Shown here piece after piece: positions 50,106 to 59,118 of a stretch of 64,000 bases of DNA; position 1 is the stretch's first letter; every line of letters begins with the position of its first letter. Origin of the DNA: Yoonia sp. BS5-3 (GTDB lineage: Bacteria > Pseudomonadota > Alphaproteobacteria > Rhodobacterales > Rhodobacteraceae); contig NZ_CP150951.2 of the NCBI RefSeq assembly GCF_038069655.2, positions 3,126,001 to 3,190,000 on the forward strand, in the 5' to 3' direction. The notes beneath the pieces were generated by a model. The model saw only the letters and a program-made list of their open reading frames with translations. It was not told the origin of the DNA and made no database searches. A program made the translations under genes and the position numbers.

Positions 50106-50225
50106 TCAGTACTGTCCGGCCTGCGGCACCGGGATCACGGGGATATCCGCGCCGCCTGTGTTGCTGCATGCGCCTGCCAGAACAAGTGTCGCCAGGCAGA
50201 TGGTGTGAAGCAGCGTTTTGGTCAT
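50106..50225 (-). CDS. Small lipoprotein
   Basis: 39 residues: MTKTLLHTICLATLVLAGAC is a complete lipoprotein signal with lipobox LAGAC, the Cys being residue 20. The mature peptide is only 20 residues, Pro/Gly-rich and ending AGQY. AGGA stands 8 bases before the ATG. Entericidin-like in size, but without sequence evidence for an antidote role. Too short for most gene finders. Confidence 0.75.
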   Translation of the reverse strand: MTKTLLHTICLATLVLAGACSNTGGADIPVIPVPQAGQY

Positions 50226-50350
50226 AAGGGCCGTCCTTTTGTCTAATTATCCCACGCCATGCTTAGCCGCCTTGCGCGCAAAGGGAAGGGCGACTTTGGG
50301 GCAGGGCTGGGATATTTGATCGACCTTTTGATGGAACGCGGGCTACGGAT

Positions 50351-51397
50351 CTATCCGGCCCGTTTCAGCATACCGAATAAATCACGTGGATCGCTTGGAT
50401 CGGCAATCATGTCGAGATCGACATAGAAGGGGGTATCTTTGATGCGCCCGTGGACGTAGCGCAGGGCGCTGAAGTCTTCGATGGCGAACCCGACGCCATC
50501 AAATAACGTGATCTCGGATGCGGATTGCCGGCCCGTGGCTTGGCCTGTGATCACTTGCCAGAGTTCGATTACCGGATGGTCTGGCGGCATTTGCTGAATC
50601 TCGCCTTCGATCCGCGTTTGCGGTGGATATTCAACAAAAACAGACGAGCGGGTGACGATATCGCGGTGCAGCTCGGTCTTGCCGGGGCAATCGCCGCCGA
50701 TCGCGTTGATATGCACACCGTTCCCAACCATGTTGTCGGTCAGAATAGTCTGCATGTTCTTGTCGGCTGTTGCCGTTGTGATGATGCCCGCGCCCTCAAT
50801 CGCGTCTTCGGGGCTTTGGCAGGGGATCAGCGTCAGGCCTGCCGCGGCAAGGTTGCCCATGCATTTATCGGTCGCGGCCGGGTCGATATCGTAAAGGCGA
50901 ATCGTGTCGATGCCGTTGACCGCTTTTTGCGCAATGCATTGAAATTCGGACTGCGCCCCATTGCCGATCATCGCCATGGTTTTCGCATCCGTATTGGCCA
51001 GATGTTTGGTCGCCACGGCGGACATCGCCGCCGTGCGCAGCGCCGTTAGCATCGTCATTTCAGACAGCAAGATTGGATAGCCGGTTGAAACCTCGGACAG
51101 CACACCGAAAGCGGTGACCGTTTGCAGCCCTTCTTTCATGTTTTTGGGATGCCCGTTCACATATTTGAACCCGTAGAGCGCGCCATCTGATGTGGGCATC
51201 AGTTCAATCACGCCGACATCGGAATGGCTGCCGATACGCGGCGTTTTGTCAAAGGCGGGCCAGCGCGCGAAATCGGCCTCAATCGCGTCAGCCAGATCGG
51301 CCATGAACTGTTCCAGACCGATATGATGCACGAGCCGCATCATGTTATCGACGCTGACAAAAGGCACCATGGCCAGTTCTGAGGCTTTGAGGGTCAT
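50351..51397 (-). CDS. ocd: Ornithine cyclodeaminase
   Basis: Converts L-ornithine to L-proline and ammonia with NAD+. 348 residues of the OCD/mu-crystallin family. Dinucleotide-binding motif [13 protein letters not shown] (about residue 141), substrate region KYVNGHPKN, and [19 protein letters not shown]. It is the second gene of an arginase-ocd pair (4-base overlap), together taking arginine to proline. The divergent Lrp-type gene is the likely regulator. Confidence 0.94.
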   Translation of the reverse strand: MTLKASELAMVPFVSVDNMMRLVHHIGLEQFMADLADAIEADFARWPAFDKTPRIGSHSDVGVIELMPTSDGALYGFKYVNGHPKNMKEGLQTVTAFGVLSEVSTGYPILLSEMTMLTALRTAAMSAVATKHLANTDAKTMAMIGNGAQSEFQCIAQKAVNGIDTIRLYDIDPAATDKCMGNLAAAGLTLIPCQSPEDAIEGAGIITTATADKNMQTILTDNMVGNGVHINAIGGDCPGKTELHRDIVTRSSVFVEYPPQTRIEGEIQQMPPDHPVIELWQVITGQATGRQSASEITLFDGVGFAIEDFSALRYVHGRIKDTPFYVDLDMIADPSDPRDLFGMLKRAG

Positions 51398-52323
51398 TGC
51401 AGGCTCCTGGTGGGGCGGTCGAAAATGCGGCGCCCCAGCAGGGATGCCGTCAGATCAACCATCAGATTTGCGGTGCGCCCCCGTTCATCCAAAAACGGGT
51501 TGAGCTCAACCAGATCAAGCGAGGTCACAAGCCCGCTGTCCGAGAGGATTTCCATCACCAGATGCCCTTCGCGGGTGGTTGCCCCGCCGGGCACGGTTGT
51601 CCCGACCGCCGGGGCGATGGTTGGATCAAGGAAATCCACATCAAGTGACACATGCAGCATGCCGTTTGCCGCCTTGACCTGCTGCAAGAATGATTGAAGC
51701 GGAGCGCTGATCCCTTCTTCATCAATCCGCCGCATATCGACCAGCTGCGCCGCCCCATCGGCCAGCACAGCCCGTTCGGCCCCGTCAACCGAGCGCAACC
51801 CGATCATACAGACCTGCGCCGGGTCAACGCGGGCGGGCAGGGGCGGGTAGCCGTCAAACCCGCTGCGCCCCGTGACATAGCCCATCGGCGTGCCGTGCAA
51901 ATTGCCGCTATCGCTGGTCAGAGGCGTATGGATATCGCTATGCGCATCCAGCCAGAGCACGAAAAACGGCCGGTTTTGCTGTTGCGCATAAGCGGCCATG
52001 CCCGCAACCGAGCCTGCCGCCAGCGCGTGATCCCCGCCCATAAAAATGGGCATGCCTTTTGCCGCGGCCTCTGGCCCGGCTTGCATCAGCCGTTTGGTCC
52101 AGCCGATATTTTCGGCCAGCGCATAGACATTTGGGTTGGGATGCGGTGCGGTATCGGTGCCATCGGGCACCAGATTGCCGATATCTTCGACGGTGTGCCC
52201 TAAGGCGCAGATCGCCTCTGCCAGACCTGCTGTGCGCAGCGCATCGGGCCCCATCACGCAGCCCTTTCGCCGTTTTCCACAATCAACCGGCGCCCCGATC
52301 AGGATACAGTGTTTTTGTTTCAT
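51394..52323 (-). CDS. rocF: Arginase
   Basis: Hydrolyses L-arginine to ornithine and urea. 309 residues. All manganese-site motifs are present: [20 protein letters not shown] and SLDVDFLDP. The ATG at 52323 gives the usual start ([15 protein letters not shown]); a TTG at 52341 is the upstream alternative. Urea produced here and by the predicted guanidinase at 60.7 kb would need a urease encoded elsewhere. Confidence 0.95.
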   Translation of the reverse strand: MKQKHCILIGAPVDCGKRRKGCVMGPDALRTAGLAEAICALGHTVEDIGNLVPDGTDTAPHPNPNVYALAENIGWTKRLMQAGPEAAAKGMPIFMGGDHALAAGSVAGMAAYAQQQNRPFFVLWLDAHSDIHTPLTSDSGNLHGTPMGYVTGRSGFDGYPPLPARVDPAQVCMIGLRSVDGAERAVLADGAAQLVDMRRIDEEGISAPLQSFLQQVKAANGMLHVSLDVDFLDPTIAPAVGTTVPGGATTREGHLVMEILSDSGLVTSLDLVELNPFLDERGRTANLMVDLTASLLGRRIFDRPTRSLQ

Positions 52324-52409
52324 GAAATCAGTTTTGCCCAAAAGAGGGGGTGCGTTAAGCAGTCAGATTGTGCAAAATGGCCGCCAATTGCCCGAATTGG
52401 AGAAACAAA

Positions 52410-52829
52410 TTGGACGATTTGGATGGCCGTTTGATTGCGGCGCTGAAATCAGATGGCCGCGCCTCATTATCGGCATTAGCCGCCGATTTGGGTGTCACCC
52501 GCAGTACCGTGCGCACCCGGATGGAGCGTTTGATCGCGACCGGCGATATTGCGGGCTTTACCGTTCTGACACGCTCGGACGTGCGTCCTGATCCGGTCCG
52601 CGGTTTGATGATGTTGGAAATTGCGGGCAGGGGGGCTGAAAAGACCATGCAGCGCCTGCGCCATATCCCGCAGGTCAAGGCCGTTCATTCCACGAATGGC
52701 ACCTGGGATCTGATTGCAGAAATTGGATCGCCTGACCTGGAGGCCTTTGATCAGGTCCTGTTTGCTATCCGCCGTTTGGACGGTGTGAGCCGGTCAGAGA
52801 CAAGCCTACTTTTGTCGACCCGCCGCTAG
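52410..52829 (+). CDS. Lrp/AsnC-family transcriptional regulator
   Basis: 139 residues. N-terminal helix-turn-helix (DDLDGRLIAALKSDG, LSALAADLGVTRSTVRTRM) and C-terminal RAM domain (AVHSTNGTWDLIAEIG). A TTG start at 52410 with GGAG 7 bases upstream fits the family better than the ATG at 52377 or the TTG at 52368, which lack a ribosome binding site. Divergent from rocF-ocd, so it probably controls arginine catabolism. Its 3' end overlaps the convergent dsbB gene by 24 bases. Confidence 0.87.
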   Translation: MDDLDGRLIAALKSDGRASLSALAADLGVTRSTVRTRMERLIATGDIAGFTVLTRSDVRPDPVRGLMMLEIAGRGAEKTMQRLRHIPQVKAVHSTNGTWDLIAEIGSPDLEAFDQVLFAIRRLDGVSRSETSLLLSTRR

Positions 52830-53273
52830 CGCCGCCATGATCCAGATTGCCACCAGTCCAAAAGAGAAGATCCCGTTCCAGGTTGGCATCGACAATGACA
52901 GGAATTCCCACGACACCTGGTCGCACATGATCACTTTGGGTCCTTCGACGGCCAAAAGGCTGGCCCCGTCCAGCCCTTGCAGCTGTCCCCCGCCGGTGCA
53001 GCTGCTGGGCCCTTCCCACCAGTCACGCTCAACCCCCATATGGTAGAACCCGATGCTGCCTGTGCTTGCTGCTGCTACCGCCCCCAGTATCGGCATGGCC
53101 CGTCCGGGGATTTTCAACCCCAAGAGCCCAATAATGATCGCCGCCGCGTGCGGCCATCGTTGCCAAAGGCACATCGCGCAGGGCAGGTAGCCCAGCCATT
53201 GAAAGATGAACGCCCCGCCAAGCAGCGCCGCTGATCCGCCAGCTGCCAGAAAAATCAGTTGGTTACGTGTCAT
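52806..53273 (-). CDS. dsbB: Disulfide bond formation protein B
   Basis: Inner-membrane quinone reductase that reoxidises DsbA. 155 residues with four transmembrane segments. First redox pair in LPCAMCLWQRWPH (CxxC); second cysteines in PSSCTGG and VIMCDQVSW. The start at 53273 overlaps the YqaA-family gene as ATGA; the frame from 53381 is not needed. Confidence 0.94.
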   Translation of the reverse strand: MTRNQLIFLAAGGSAALLGGAFIFQWLGYLPCAMCLWQRWPHAAAIIIGLLGLKIPGRAMPILGAVAAASTGSIGFYHMGVERDWWEGPSSCTGGGQLQGLDGASLLAVEGPKVIMCDQVSWEFLSLSMPTWNGIFSFGLVAIWIMAALAAGRQK

Positions 53274-53848
53274 AACAGCCCCACCAGTGCAAAGCCCCCG
53301 ATCAGAAAAACGCAGAACAGGATGAACATCAGCCCAAGCCGCTTTTCGATGAAGTCCCGGATTGGTTCTCCGAATTTCCAAAGCAGTGCTGCCACCAGGA
53401 AGAACCGCAGCGCCCGCGCAAAGATGGATGAGACGATAAAGACTGGTAGCGACAGCCCTGTGACCCCGGAGGCGATGGTGATCACTTTGAACGGCAGGAA
53501 GGTCACCCCGGCCACGACCACGGCCCAGGCCCCATAATCGTTAAACACAGCCGCCATTTCCGCAAAGCTGTCATCCTTGCCGTAAAACGCCAGGATCGGT
53601 TGCCCAATGCTGTCCATCAACACCGCCCCGATGTAATAGCCCAGCAGCGCCCCCGCGACTGATGAGACCGTCGCGATACCCGCGATCAGGAACGCCCGCG
53701 ACGGCCGCGCGACGATCATCGGGATCATCAGCACATCTGGCGGGATCGGGAAGAAGGATGATTCCACAAAAGAAATGATCGCCAAAGCCCAAAGCGCATG
53801 CGGCGATTGCGCAAGCGAGATGGTCCAATTGTAAAGGCTGCGTAGCAT
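53270..53848 (-). CDS. YqaA/DedA-family membrane protein
   Basis: 192 residues with about five hydrophobic segments of the SNARE-associated/DedA type (ISFVESSFFPIPPDVLMIPM, GYYIGAVLMDSIG, GVTFLPFKVITIASGVTGL). DedA proteins move undecaprenyl phosphate or phospholipids across the membrane; the YqaA subgroup is untested. The start at 53848 (LRSLYNWTISLAQSP) was chosen because the 46 residues before it are hydrophilic and not family-like. Coupled to dsbB. Confidence 0.87.
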   Translation of the reverse strand: MLRSLYNWTISLAQSPHALWALAIISFVESSFFPIPPDVLMIPMIVARPSRAFLIAGIATVSSVAGALLGYYIGAVLMDSIGQPILAFYGKDDSFAEMAAVFNDYGAWAVVVAGVTFLPFKVITIASGVTGLSLPVFIVSSIFARALRFFLVAALLWKFGEPIRDFIEKRLGLMFILFCVFLIGGFALVGLL

Positions 53849-53990
53849 CCAGGGCCCCGTTTTCGGTCTGCCCGGGTTAGGCCATGGCTGGCCGGTGGGG
53901 TCAAGTCTGCCGCTATGCCCGCCCAAGTCCATCGCCACTGCGAAAACCCGATTGACGACCGGGACGCACCCATTTAGGAGAAGCAAACGG

Positions 53991-54076
53991 GCCGATGTGG
54001 CGGAATGGTAGACGCAGGGGATTCAAAATCCCCCGATGGTAACATCGTGAGAGTTCGAGTCTCTCCATCGGCACCA
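53991..54076 (+). tRNA. tRNA-Leu (CAA anticodon)
   Basis: Acceptor stem GCCGATG/CATCGGC, long variable arm (CGATGGTAACATCG), T-arm with GTTCGAGTC, and an encoded CCA. The anticodon stem GGGGA/TCCCC holds the loop TTCAAAA, so the anticodon is CAA at 54024-54026, reading UUG leucine codons. 86 bases with CCA. The 163-bp gap after it shows nothing further. Confidence 0.97.
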
Positions 54077-54239
54077 AAAATACGCGGTGGTGGCCTGAAG
54101 GCGCAAAAACAGGACAAGTCTGGCCGCGTAGGTTCCGTTAAAACCTGATCGTTTCTTCAAATTTGCGTCCGGCCATGTCGTGATTATGCAAAGCGCGCAC
54201 GAATGCTATCGCCGCGCAGCGCAAACGACTGATATTTCG

Positions 54240-55865
54240 TCAAACGCGAGCGGCATCTTCCAAGATCAGATCCGCCGCCCGCATCGCCAACATCATTGTC
54301 GGTGCATTTGTGTTCCCGGACGTGATGTTCGGAAATGCAGAGGCATCAACCACCCGCAGCCCCGGGACGCCATGGACACGCAGCCTGGTATCGAGGACCG
54401 AGTCGGCGTCGGTTGCGCCCATGCGGCAGGTGCATGTCGGATGATACACGGTCGAGGCACGATTGCGGAAATCCTCAAGCAGGGTGCTGTCATCCATGGC
54501 CAGAAGATCGGGCGCCTTGGCCTTTTTCGTGACCTTTCGCAGGCTTTGTGTTTTTGCATATTTCTGCAACATCTTCGCGGCCGCGACGGCCAGCATTTGG
54601 TCCTGCGTGGTCGACAAGGAATTTGGGATAATATGTGGCGCATCTTTCGGGGAGGCCGAGGCAATTTCTATCCTGCCGGTGCTGGTCGGCCGGCAAGGCT
54701 GCGCCGAGATCTGATAACCGGATGGTCGATCCACAATCGTTTTGCCTGTCGGCGAGGCCGAATATGAGATTGGGTTGAAGTAAAGCTGGATGTCAGGTGC
54801 ATCTGCCGCACCGTCCGAGCGCACGAAGCCGCCGACTTGATTGACCGGGACGGCCAGTGCCCCTTTGCGCGTCAGGACATAGGTCAGCCCAGCCCGCATC
54901 TTACCCACAAAGCGCCCCAAGAAATGGTTCAGCGTCCGCGCCTCGGCCAGAAATTGATAGGACACCGCAAGATGATCTTGCAGCCCCTGTCCGACCTGGG
55001 GCAGGTGCCGGTGCACCTTAATCCCGTTGTTCCGGAGTAATTCCTGGGGCCCGAAGCCCGAAAGTTGCAGCAGCTTTGGTGAGTTGACGGCCCCGGCGCT
55101 AAGGATCACCTCTTGGCGCGCCTTTGCGACATAGGCCTTTCCATCGCGGCTGAAATTTACGCCTGACACTTTCGGGCCATCGCATGCCAATTGGGAAACC
55201 TCGGCCTTGCACATCAACGTCAGATTGGCACGTTTCAACGCAGGTCTGAGAAAAGCATCAGCCGCAGACCACCGCACACCGCCACGCACGGTGCTGCGGT
55301 AATAGCCTATGCCCTCAGCCCCTGGGGTGTTCAAATCGGCAATTGTGCCATGGCCGACCTCATCTGCCGCCCGGAGGAAATTCTTTGAAAACGGTGACAT
55401 CTGGTTGGACAGCTCAGACACCCAAACAGGCCCATCGCCCCGCATCTGGACGCCATCATCCGTCAGTTCTTGGCATGTTTCCAGGCGTTCATAGACCTTG
55501 CGCACATTGTCCCAGCCCCAACCGGTTGCCCCGGCGGCGGCCCAATCATCAAAATCATGCGCCAATCCACGCACATACGCCATTGCATTGATCGAGCTTG
55601 ACCCCCCAATCAATCGCCCGCGCGGCCAATTTACCCGGCGCGCATTCAAGCCCGGGTCGGGCAGCGTGCGATACCCCCAGTTTACGGCGGGTTTGTTGAC
55701 ATTGATGGCGTAACCTATAGGGACCTTGACCCAAAAACGTGCGTCACTGCCCCCGCTTTCCAAAAGCAAGACCGAGAACTTACCGCAACGCGTGAGCCGG
55801 TCCGCAAGCACACAGCCTGCCGATCCAGCACCAACGATGATATAGTCAAATTCCAAAGACTGCAT
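54240..55865 (-). CDS. GMC-family FAD oxidoreductase (choline dehydrogenase-like)
   Basis: 541 residues. N-terminal FAD-binding motif YIIVGAGSAGCVLADRL, GMC signature GGSSSINAMAYVRG, second signature GAVNSPKLLQLSG, and a C-terminal active site with the conserved His (YHPTCTCRMG) and second His/Asn pair region (ASAFPNITSGNTNAPTMM). It oxidises an alcohol to an aldehyde; substrate not assignable, and no betaine genes are next to it. The ATG at 55865 is preferred over 55922. Confidence 0.92.
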   Translation of the reverse strand: MQSLEFDYIIVGAGSAGCVLADRLTRCGKFSVLLLESGGSDARFWVKVPIGYAINVNKPAVNWGYRTLPDPGLNARRVNWPRGRLIGGSSSINAMAYVRGLAHDFDDWAAAGATGWGWDNVRKVYERLETCQELTDDGVQMRGDGPVWVSELSNQMSPFSKNFLRAADEVGHGTIADLNTPGAEGIGYYRSTVRGGVRWSAADAFLRPALKRANLTLMCKAEVSQLACDGPKVSGVNFSRDGKAYVAKARQEVILSAGAVNSPKLLQLSGFGPQELLRNNGIKVHRHLPQVGQGLQDHLAVSYQFLAEARTLNHFLGRFVGKMRAGLTYVLTRKGALAVPVNQVGGFVRSDGAADAPDIQLYFNPISYSASPTGKTIVDRPSGYQISAQPCRPTSTGRIEIASASPKDAPHIIPNSLSTTQDQMLAVAAAKMLQKYAKTQSLRKVTKKAKAPDLLAMDDSTLLEDFRNRASTVYHPTCTCRMGATDADSVLDTRLRVHGVPGLRVVDASAFPNITSGNTNAPTMMLAMRAADLILEDAARV

Positions 55866-56018
55866 TGCGAAGATCCATCCAAAATCCGTCGCAAAATGCG
55901 GCGACGCGTGCGGTCGGATCAAACAATCAAATTTGCCTGTATGGGCTAAAAATATTTAATGCAAAGCCCCGCTGCGTTAAGTATTGATGACCTCATTCTG
56001 TGCCAGAAAGCCCCCGAT

Positions 56019-56906
56019 ATGAAATCTCTTCCGCATGCAAACTGGCTTCGTACATTTGAAGCGGCCGCGCGCCACAGTTCCTTTGCGGCGGCTGCGGATG
56101 AGTTGGGTTTGACACCGGCGGCTGTCAGCCAGCAGATCAAATTGCTGGAACAGACGCTGGAAATGAAACTGTTCACAAGGCTTCCCAAAGGGATCGCGCT
56201 TACCGATATTGGTCAGGCCTATGCCCAGCCAGTCCGGTCGTCATTCCAGCAGCTGCGCGCCGCGACGGATGATCTATTTCAACCAAAACAAAAGACGACA
56301 TTGCGCATACGCGCCTCAATTTCGTTTGGTGTGCTGGTCCTGGCCCCGCGCTTGGCCGCATTCCGTGCGCTGCACCCTGAGATTGAGATTGTGTTGTCGA
56401 CGACCGTTTGGTCGGATCGCATGTCGGACGCGACGATTGATGTCGATATCCGCTATGGAAACGGCGATTGGGAAGAGCCAGATATTTGGCCATTGGGCGA
56501 AGGGCAGGCGGCCCTTGTCTGCCATCCGAACGATGCTTTTGCCCTGAGCCGTGATCCGTCCCTGCTACATACAGCCGATACTGTGCCCATCATCGGGTCT
56601 GAAGGGGACTGGCCAAATGTCTTTGCTGTGCTGGGCTTAGAGCAGAAAATGCCAACACCCTGGCTTCGTGTGGATTCGTCTTTGCTCGCGCTTGAAAGCG
56701 TCGCCGGAGGGCGCGGTGTGGCGATCGTGAACAGGGTTTTTTCGAAAAGCTATGTGCAGCGCGGCGCCCTAACGGAGCCGTTTGAACAGAACATCAAGAC
56801 GCCTGGTAACTTTTACGTAGTCGCAAAACCTGGATCGCCCAAACACAGCAAAATTGAATTATTTTACAATTGGTTGTATTCCGATATTAATTCTGTTCGC
56901 TCGTGA
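56019..56906 (+). CDS. LysR-family regulator (GcvA-like)
   Basis: 295 residues. N-terminal winged helix (NWLRTFEAAARHSSFAAAA, LTPAAVSQQIKLLE) and a type-2 periplasmic-binding effector domain. The wording of the helix-turn-helix fits the GcvA/AmpR branch. It is divergent from the GMC oxidoreductase gene, with about 150 bp between them, and so is its likely regulator. A frame from 55959 adds 20 residues and is less likely. Confidence 0.88.
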   Translation: MKSLPHANWLRTFEAAARHSSFAAAADELGLTPAAVSQQIKLLEQTLEMKLFTRLPKGIALTDIGQAYAQPVRSSFQQLRAATDDLFQPKQKTTLRIRASISFGVLVLAPRLAAFRALHPEIEIVLSTTVWSDRMSDATIDVDIRYGNGDWEEPDIWPLGEGQAALVCHPNDAFALSRDPSLLHTADTVPIIGSEGDWPNVFAVLGLEQKMPTPWLRVDSSLLALESVAGGRGVAIVNRVFSKSYVQRGALTEPFEQNIKTPGNFYVVAKPGSPKHSKIELFYNWLYSDINSVRS

Positions 56907-57049
56907 TTGACGCTTTTGCGCGATCCGTGTGACGGCGCCGGAATGTATTTGGTGCACAGCTTGGAAAGATGCCCAGCAGCGGCTTCAATCTTGCTTAACA
57001 CGCATACTCCAAACTAATGTTGCATCTTGACCCTGCGACGGGATCCAAT

Positions 57050-57571
57050 ATGGCGTATTTCATGATGCAAAAGTTGTTAACACTGACATTGCTGGTTGCT
57101 TTCAGTCTTAGCGCTTGTGCGCGCCAGCCGCAGGTGGGCAGGGGGCTTGTCTCTGCCGCGAACATCGACTGTATGGCCCGCGCCATGTATTTTGAATCGA
57201 ACCGGTCCAGCCGCGATGGGATGATCGCCGTGGGCAGCGTGGTGATGAACCGTGCGCAATCTGCCGATTTTCCTAACGCTGTTTGTGCGGTGGTCAGTCA
57301 ACCGAACCAGTTCGCGCCGGGTGTGATGACCAAGGCAATGGATGGTGCGGGTCGCGCACTGGCCAAGGCGTCGGCCGCCGCCGTGCTTGCCGGTGAAAGA
57401 CATCCGAATATCGAAGGGGCCCGGTTTTTTCATGCGGCGTGGTATGACGCTGATTTCAACAACATACACTATGTCCTGACTGCCGGCGGAAATGCGTTCT
57501 ATGAAAAGCGGCGCCCCGAGAATGTGACATCCCCGGATCCGCTTCCGCAAACGGAAGGGATCACGGGATAA
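57050..57571 (+). CDS. SleB-family cell wall hydrolase, lipoprotein
   Basis: 173 residues with a lipoprotein signal (LLVAFSLSAC, lipobox LSAC). The catalytic domain matches the SleB/Hydrolase_2 family: CMARAMYFESNRSSRDGMIAVG carries the key Glu (E of YFE; quoted region is residues ~41-62), then VMNRAQSADFPNAVC and FHAAW. It cleaves or remodels peptidoglycan in the outer-membrane-facing periplasm. Start could also be 57062 or 57065. Confidence 0.83.
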   Translation: MAYFMMQKLLTLTLLVAFSLSACARQPQVGRGLVSAANIDCMARAMYFESNRSSRDGMIAVGSVVMNRAQSADFPNAVCAVVSQPNQFAPGVMTKAMDGAGRALAKASAAAVLAGERHPNIEGARFFHAAWYDADFNNIHYVLTAGGNAFYEKRRPENVTSPDPLPQTEGITG

Positions 57572-57636
57572 GGGCAGCGCCGCTGTTCGGTTGCTCTGGC
57601 CTTGCTGTGTGATTTTCCTACTACTGTGACTGAAAG

Positions 57637-57718
57637 TTCTGATGCCCAGCGGATCACACGCGGCAGTGCAGATCGAGGATCACGGCCAGATAGGACCAAC
57701 CTTTGCGTGACAAGGCAC
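57637..57718 (-). pseudogene. IS3-family transposase remnant
   Basis: Minus-strand translation gives LSRKGWSYLAVILDLHCR and then, after a one-base frameshift, VIRWASE. This is the conserved DDE-domain core of IS3-family transposases (GWLYLAVVLDLFSRRVVGW type), broken by a deletion. Only about 80 bases are recognisable. It lies 130 bp upstream of the guanidine riboswitch. The remaining gap between 57572 and 57850 shows nothing else I can name. Confidence 0.65.
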
Positions 57719-57850
57719 GGCGTCGATACGGCGGATTCAATTCAATCAAATCAGGGGAGGGGCGATTAAAAATTGAGCAATCCCGAACTGTAGCGATCTC
57801 GTTCCTGCCAGGCGCTTGATCGCTGATCCCTTCTTAGCGTGAATGAAAAG

Positions 57851-57959
57851 GCAGGATGTCTAGGGTTCCGCTTGCGACGCAAGGTCAGGTCCGAGAGATA
57901 TCGCCGATTGGTCAATCCTAATCGGTACACGGCGGGGCAAAATCCCGGGAGGCTACTGC
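57851..57959 (+). promoter_or_regulatory. Guanidine-I (ykkC) riboswitch
   Basis: Conserved elements in order: CTAGGGTTCCG (57860-57870), a CTTGC/GCAAG hairpin, AGGTCCGAGAG (57887-57897), a CCGATT/AATCGG hairpin, ACACGG (57927-57932) and GGGGCAAAATCCCGGGAG (57934-57951). These are the signatures of the ykkC subtype-1 riboswitch, which senses free guanidine and turns genes on. GCAG/CTGC at 57851 and 57956 may close P1. A CCGCG/CGCGG pairing at 57971-57997 could be part of the expression platform. It controls the operon starting at 58032. Confidence 0.94.
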
Positions 57960-58031
57960 GCAGGTTTGACCCGCGCTCCGCTATGCCCTCCACGCGGTCA
58001 TTCCATTTGTGAAACAACGATGGGACCGAAG

Positions 58032-59078
58032 ATGAAAAATCTTTTGACAATGACAGCGATGGCCCTCTGCCTCGCATCCGCCGCAACCGCACAGGAAAAA
58101 ACCGAATTCCGGGTCGCTTGGTCGATCTATGTGGGCTGGATGCCGTGGGGCTATCTGGAAGAGAGCGGCATCATGGACAAATGGGCCGATCAATATGGCA
58201 TTGATGTCGAGATCGTGCAGATCAACGACTATGTCGAATCCATCAACCAATATACGGCGGGCGCTTTTGATGGTGTGACGGCTACCAATATGGATACCCT
58301 CTCGATCCCCTCTGGTGGCGGCGTTGATACGACGGCCCTGATCGTTGGCGATTATTCCAACGGCAATGATGCGGTGATCATCAAAGGTGATGGTGATCTG
58401 GCCAGTCTTGCGGGCAAACCTGTAAACCTGGTCGAACTCTCGGTGTCGCATTACCTGCTGGCTCGCGCCTTGGATAGCGTTGGTTTGGCCGAACGCGATC
58501 TGGCCGGTGTCATCAATACCTCTGACGCCGATATGATTGCCGCCTTCGCCGCGGATGATGTTGAGGCGGTGGTAACTTGGAACCCGCTGGTGTCCTCCAT
58601 TCTGGAAGACCCCGCTGCGACCAAACTGTTCGATAGTGCCGATATCCCCGGTGAGATTGTCGACCTTATGGTGGTCAACACCGAAACCCTGGAAGCGAAC
58701 CCCGATTTCGGGAAAGCCTTGGCCGGCGCATGGTATGAGGTCATGGGTCTGATGGCTGCCGGTGACGAAGAGGTGCTGACAGCGATGGCCGAAGCCTCGG
58801 GCACTGATCTGGCTGGCTATCAGGCGCAGCTGGCGTCGACCGAGATGTTCTTTGATCCTGCGGATGCTGTGGCCTTTACATCGGGGGCGGAATTGCCTGC
58901 GACGATGGTCAACGTCGCAGAGTTCTTGTTCGACAAGGGCATCTTGGGCGAGGGCGCCCCATCGGCGGATTTCGTGGGTGTGGAATATCCCGACGGGTCA
59001 ATCACGGGTGACGAAAGCAACGTCACATTCCGCTTCGATACGACCTACATGCAAATGGCCGCCGACGGCGCGCTGTAA
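58032..59078 (+). CDS. Guanidine ABC transporter, substrate-binding protein
   Basis: 348 residues, signal peptide KNLLTMTAMALCLASAATAQ, NitT/TauT-type binding fold (FRVAWSIYVGWMPWGYLEE; TNMDTLSIPSGGGVDTTALI; TWNPLVSSIL). Such proteins are usually annotated as taurine or putative urea binders. Placement directly behind a guanidine riboswitch makes guanidine or a guanidino compound the more likely ligand. The ATG at 58032 gives the signal peptide; 58020 is the alternative. A hairpin separates it from the permease gene. Confidence 0.9.
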   Translation: MKNLLTMTAMALCLASAATAQEKTEFRVAWSIYVGWMPWGYLEESGIMDKWADQYGIDVEIVQINDYVESINQYTAGAFDGVTATNMDTLSIPSGGGVDTTALIVGDYSNGNDAVIIKGDGDLASLAGKPVNLVELSVSHYLLARALDSVGLAERDLAGVINTSDADMIAAFAADDVEAVVTWNPLVSSILEDPAATKLFDSADIPGEIVDLMVVNTETLEANPDFGKALAGAWYEVMGLMAAGDEEVLTAMAEASGTDLAGYQAQLASTEMFFDPADAVAFTSGAELPATMVNVAEFLFDKGILGEGAPSADFVGVEYPDGSITGDESNVTFRFDTTYMQMAADGAL

Positions 59079-59086
59079 GTGAAAGG

Positions 59087-59109
59087 CCTGCCGCCGTTGG
59101 CGCGGCAGG
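59087..59109 (+). terminator. Intra-operon hairpin after the binding-protein gene
   Basis: 8-bp stem (CCTGCCGC / GCGGCAGG) with a 7-base loop and no T-run. Such hairpins after binding-protein genes usually protect the upstream mRNA or reduce read-through, giving excess binding protein over the membrane components. Confidence 0.65.
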
Positions 59110-59118
59110 TGATCCCCC

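Noticed and set aside
57766-58092. 108-residue minus-strand open frame opposite the riboswitch
   Set aside because: It is antisense to the conserved ykkC motifs and the start of the binding-protein gene, with no protein-like features of its own.
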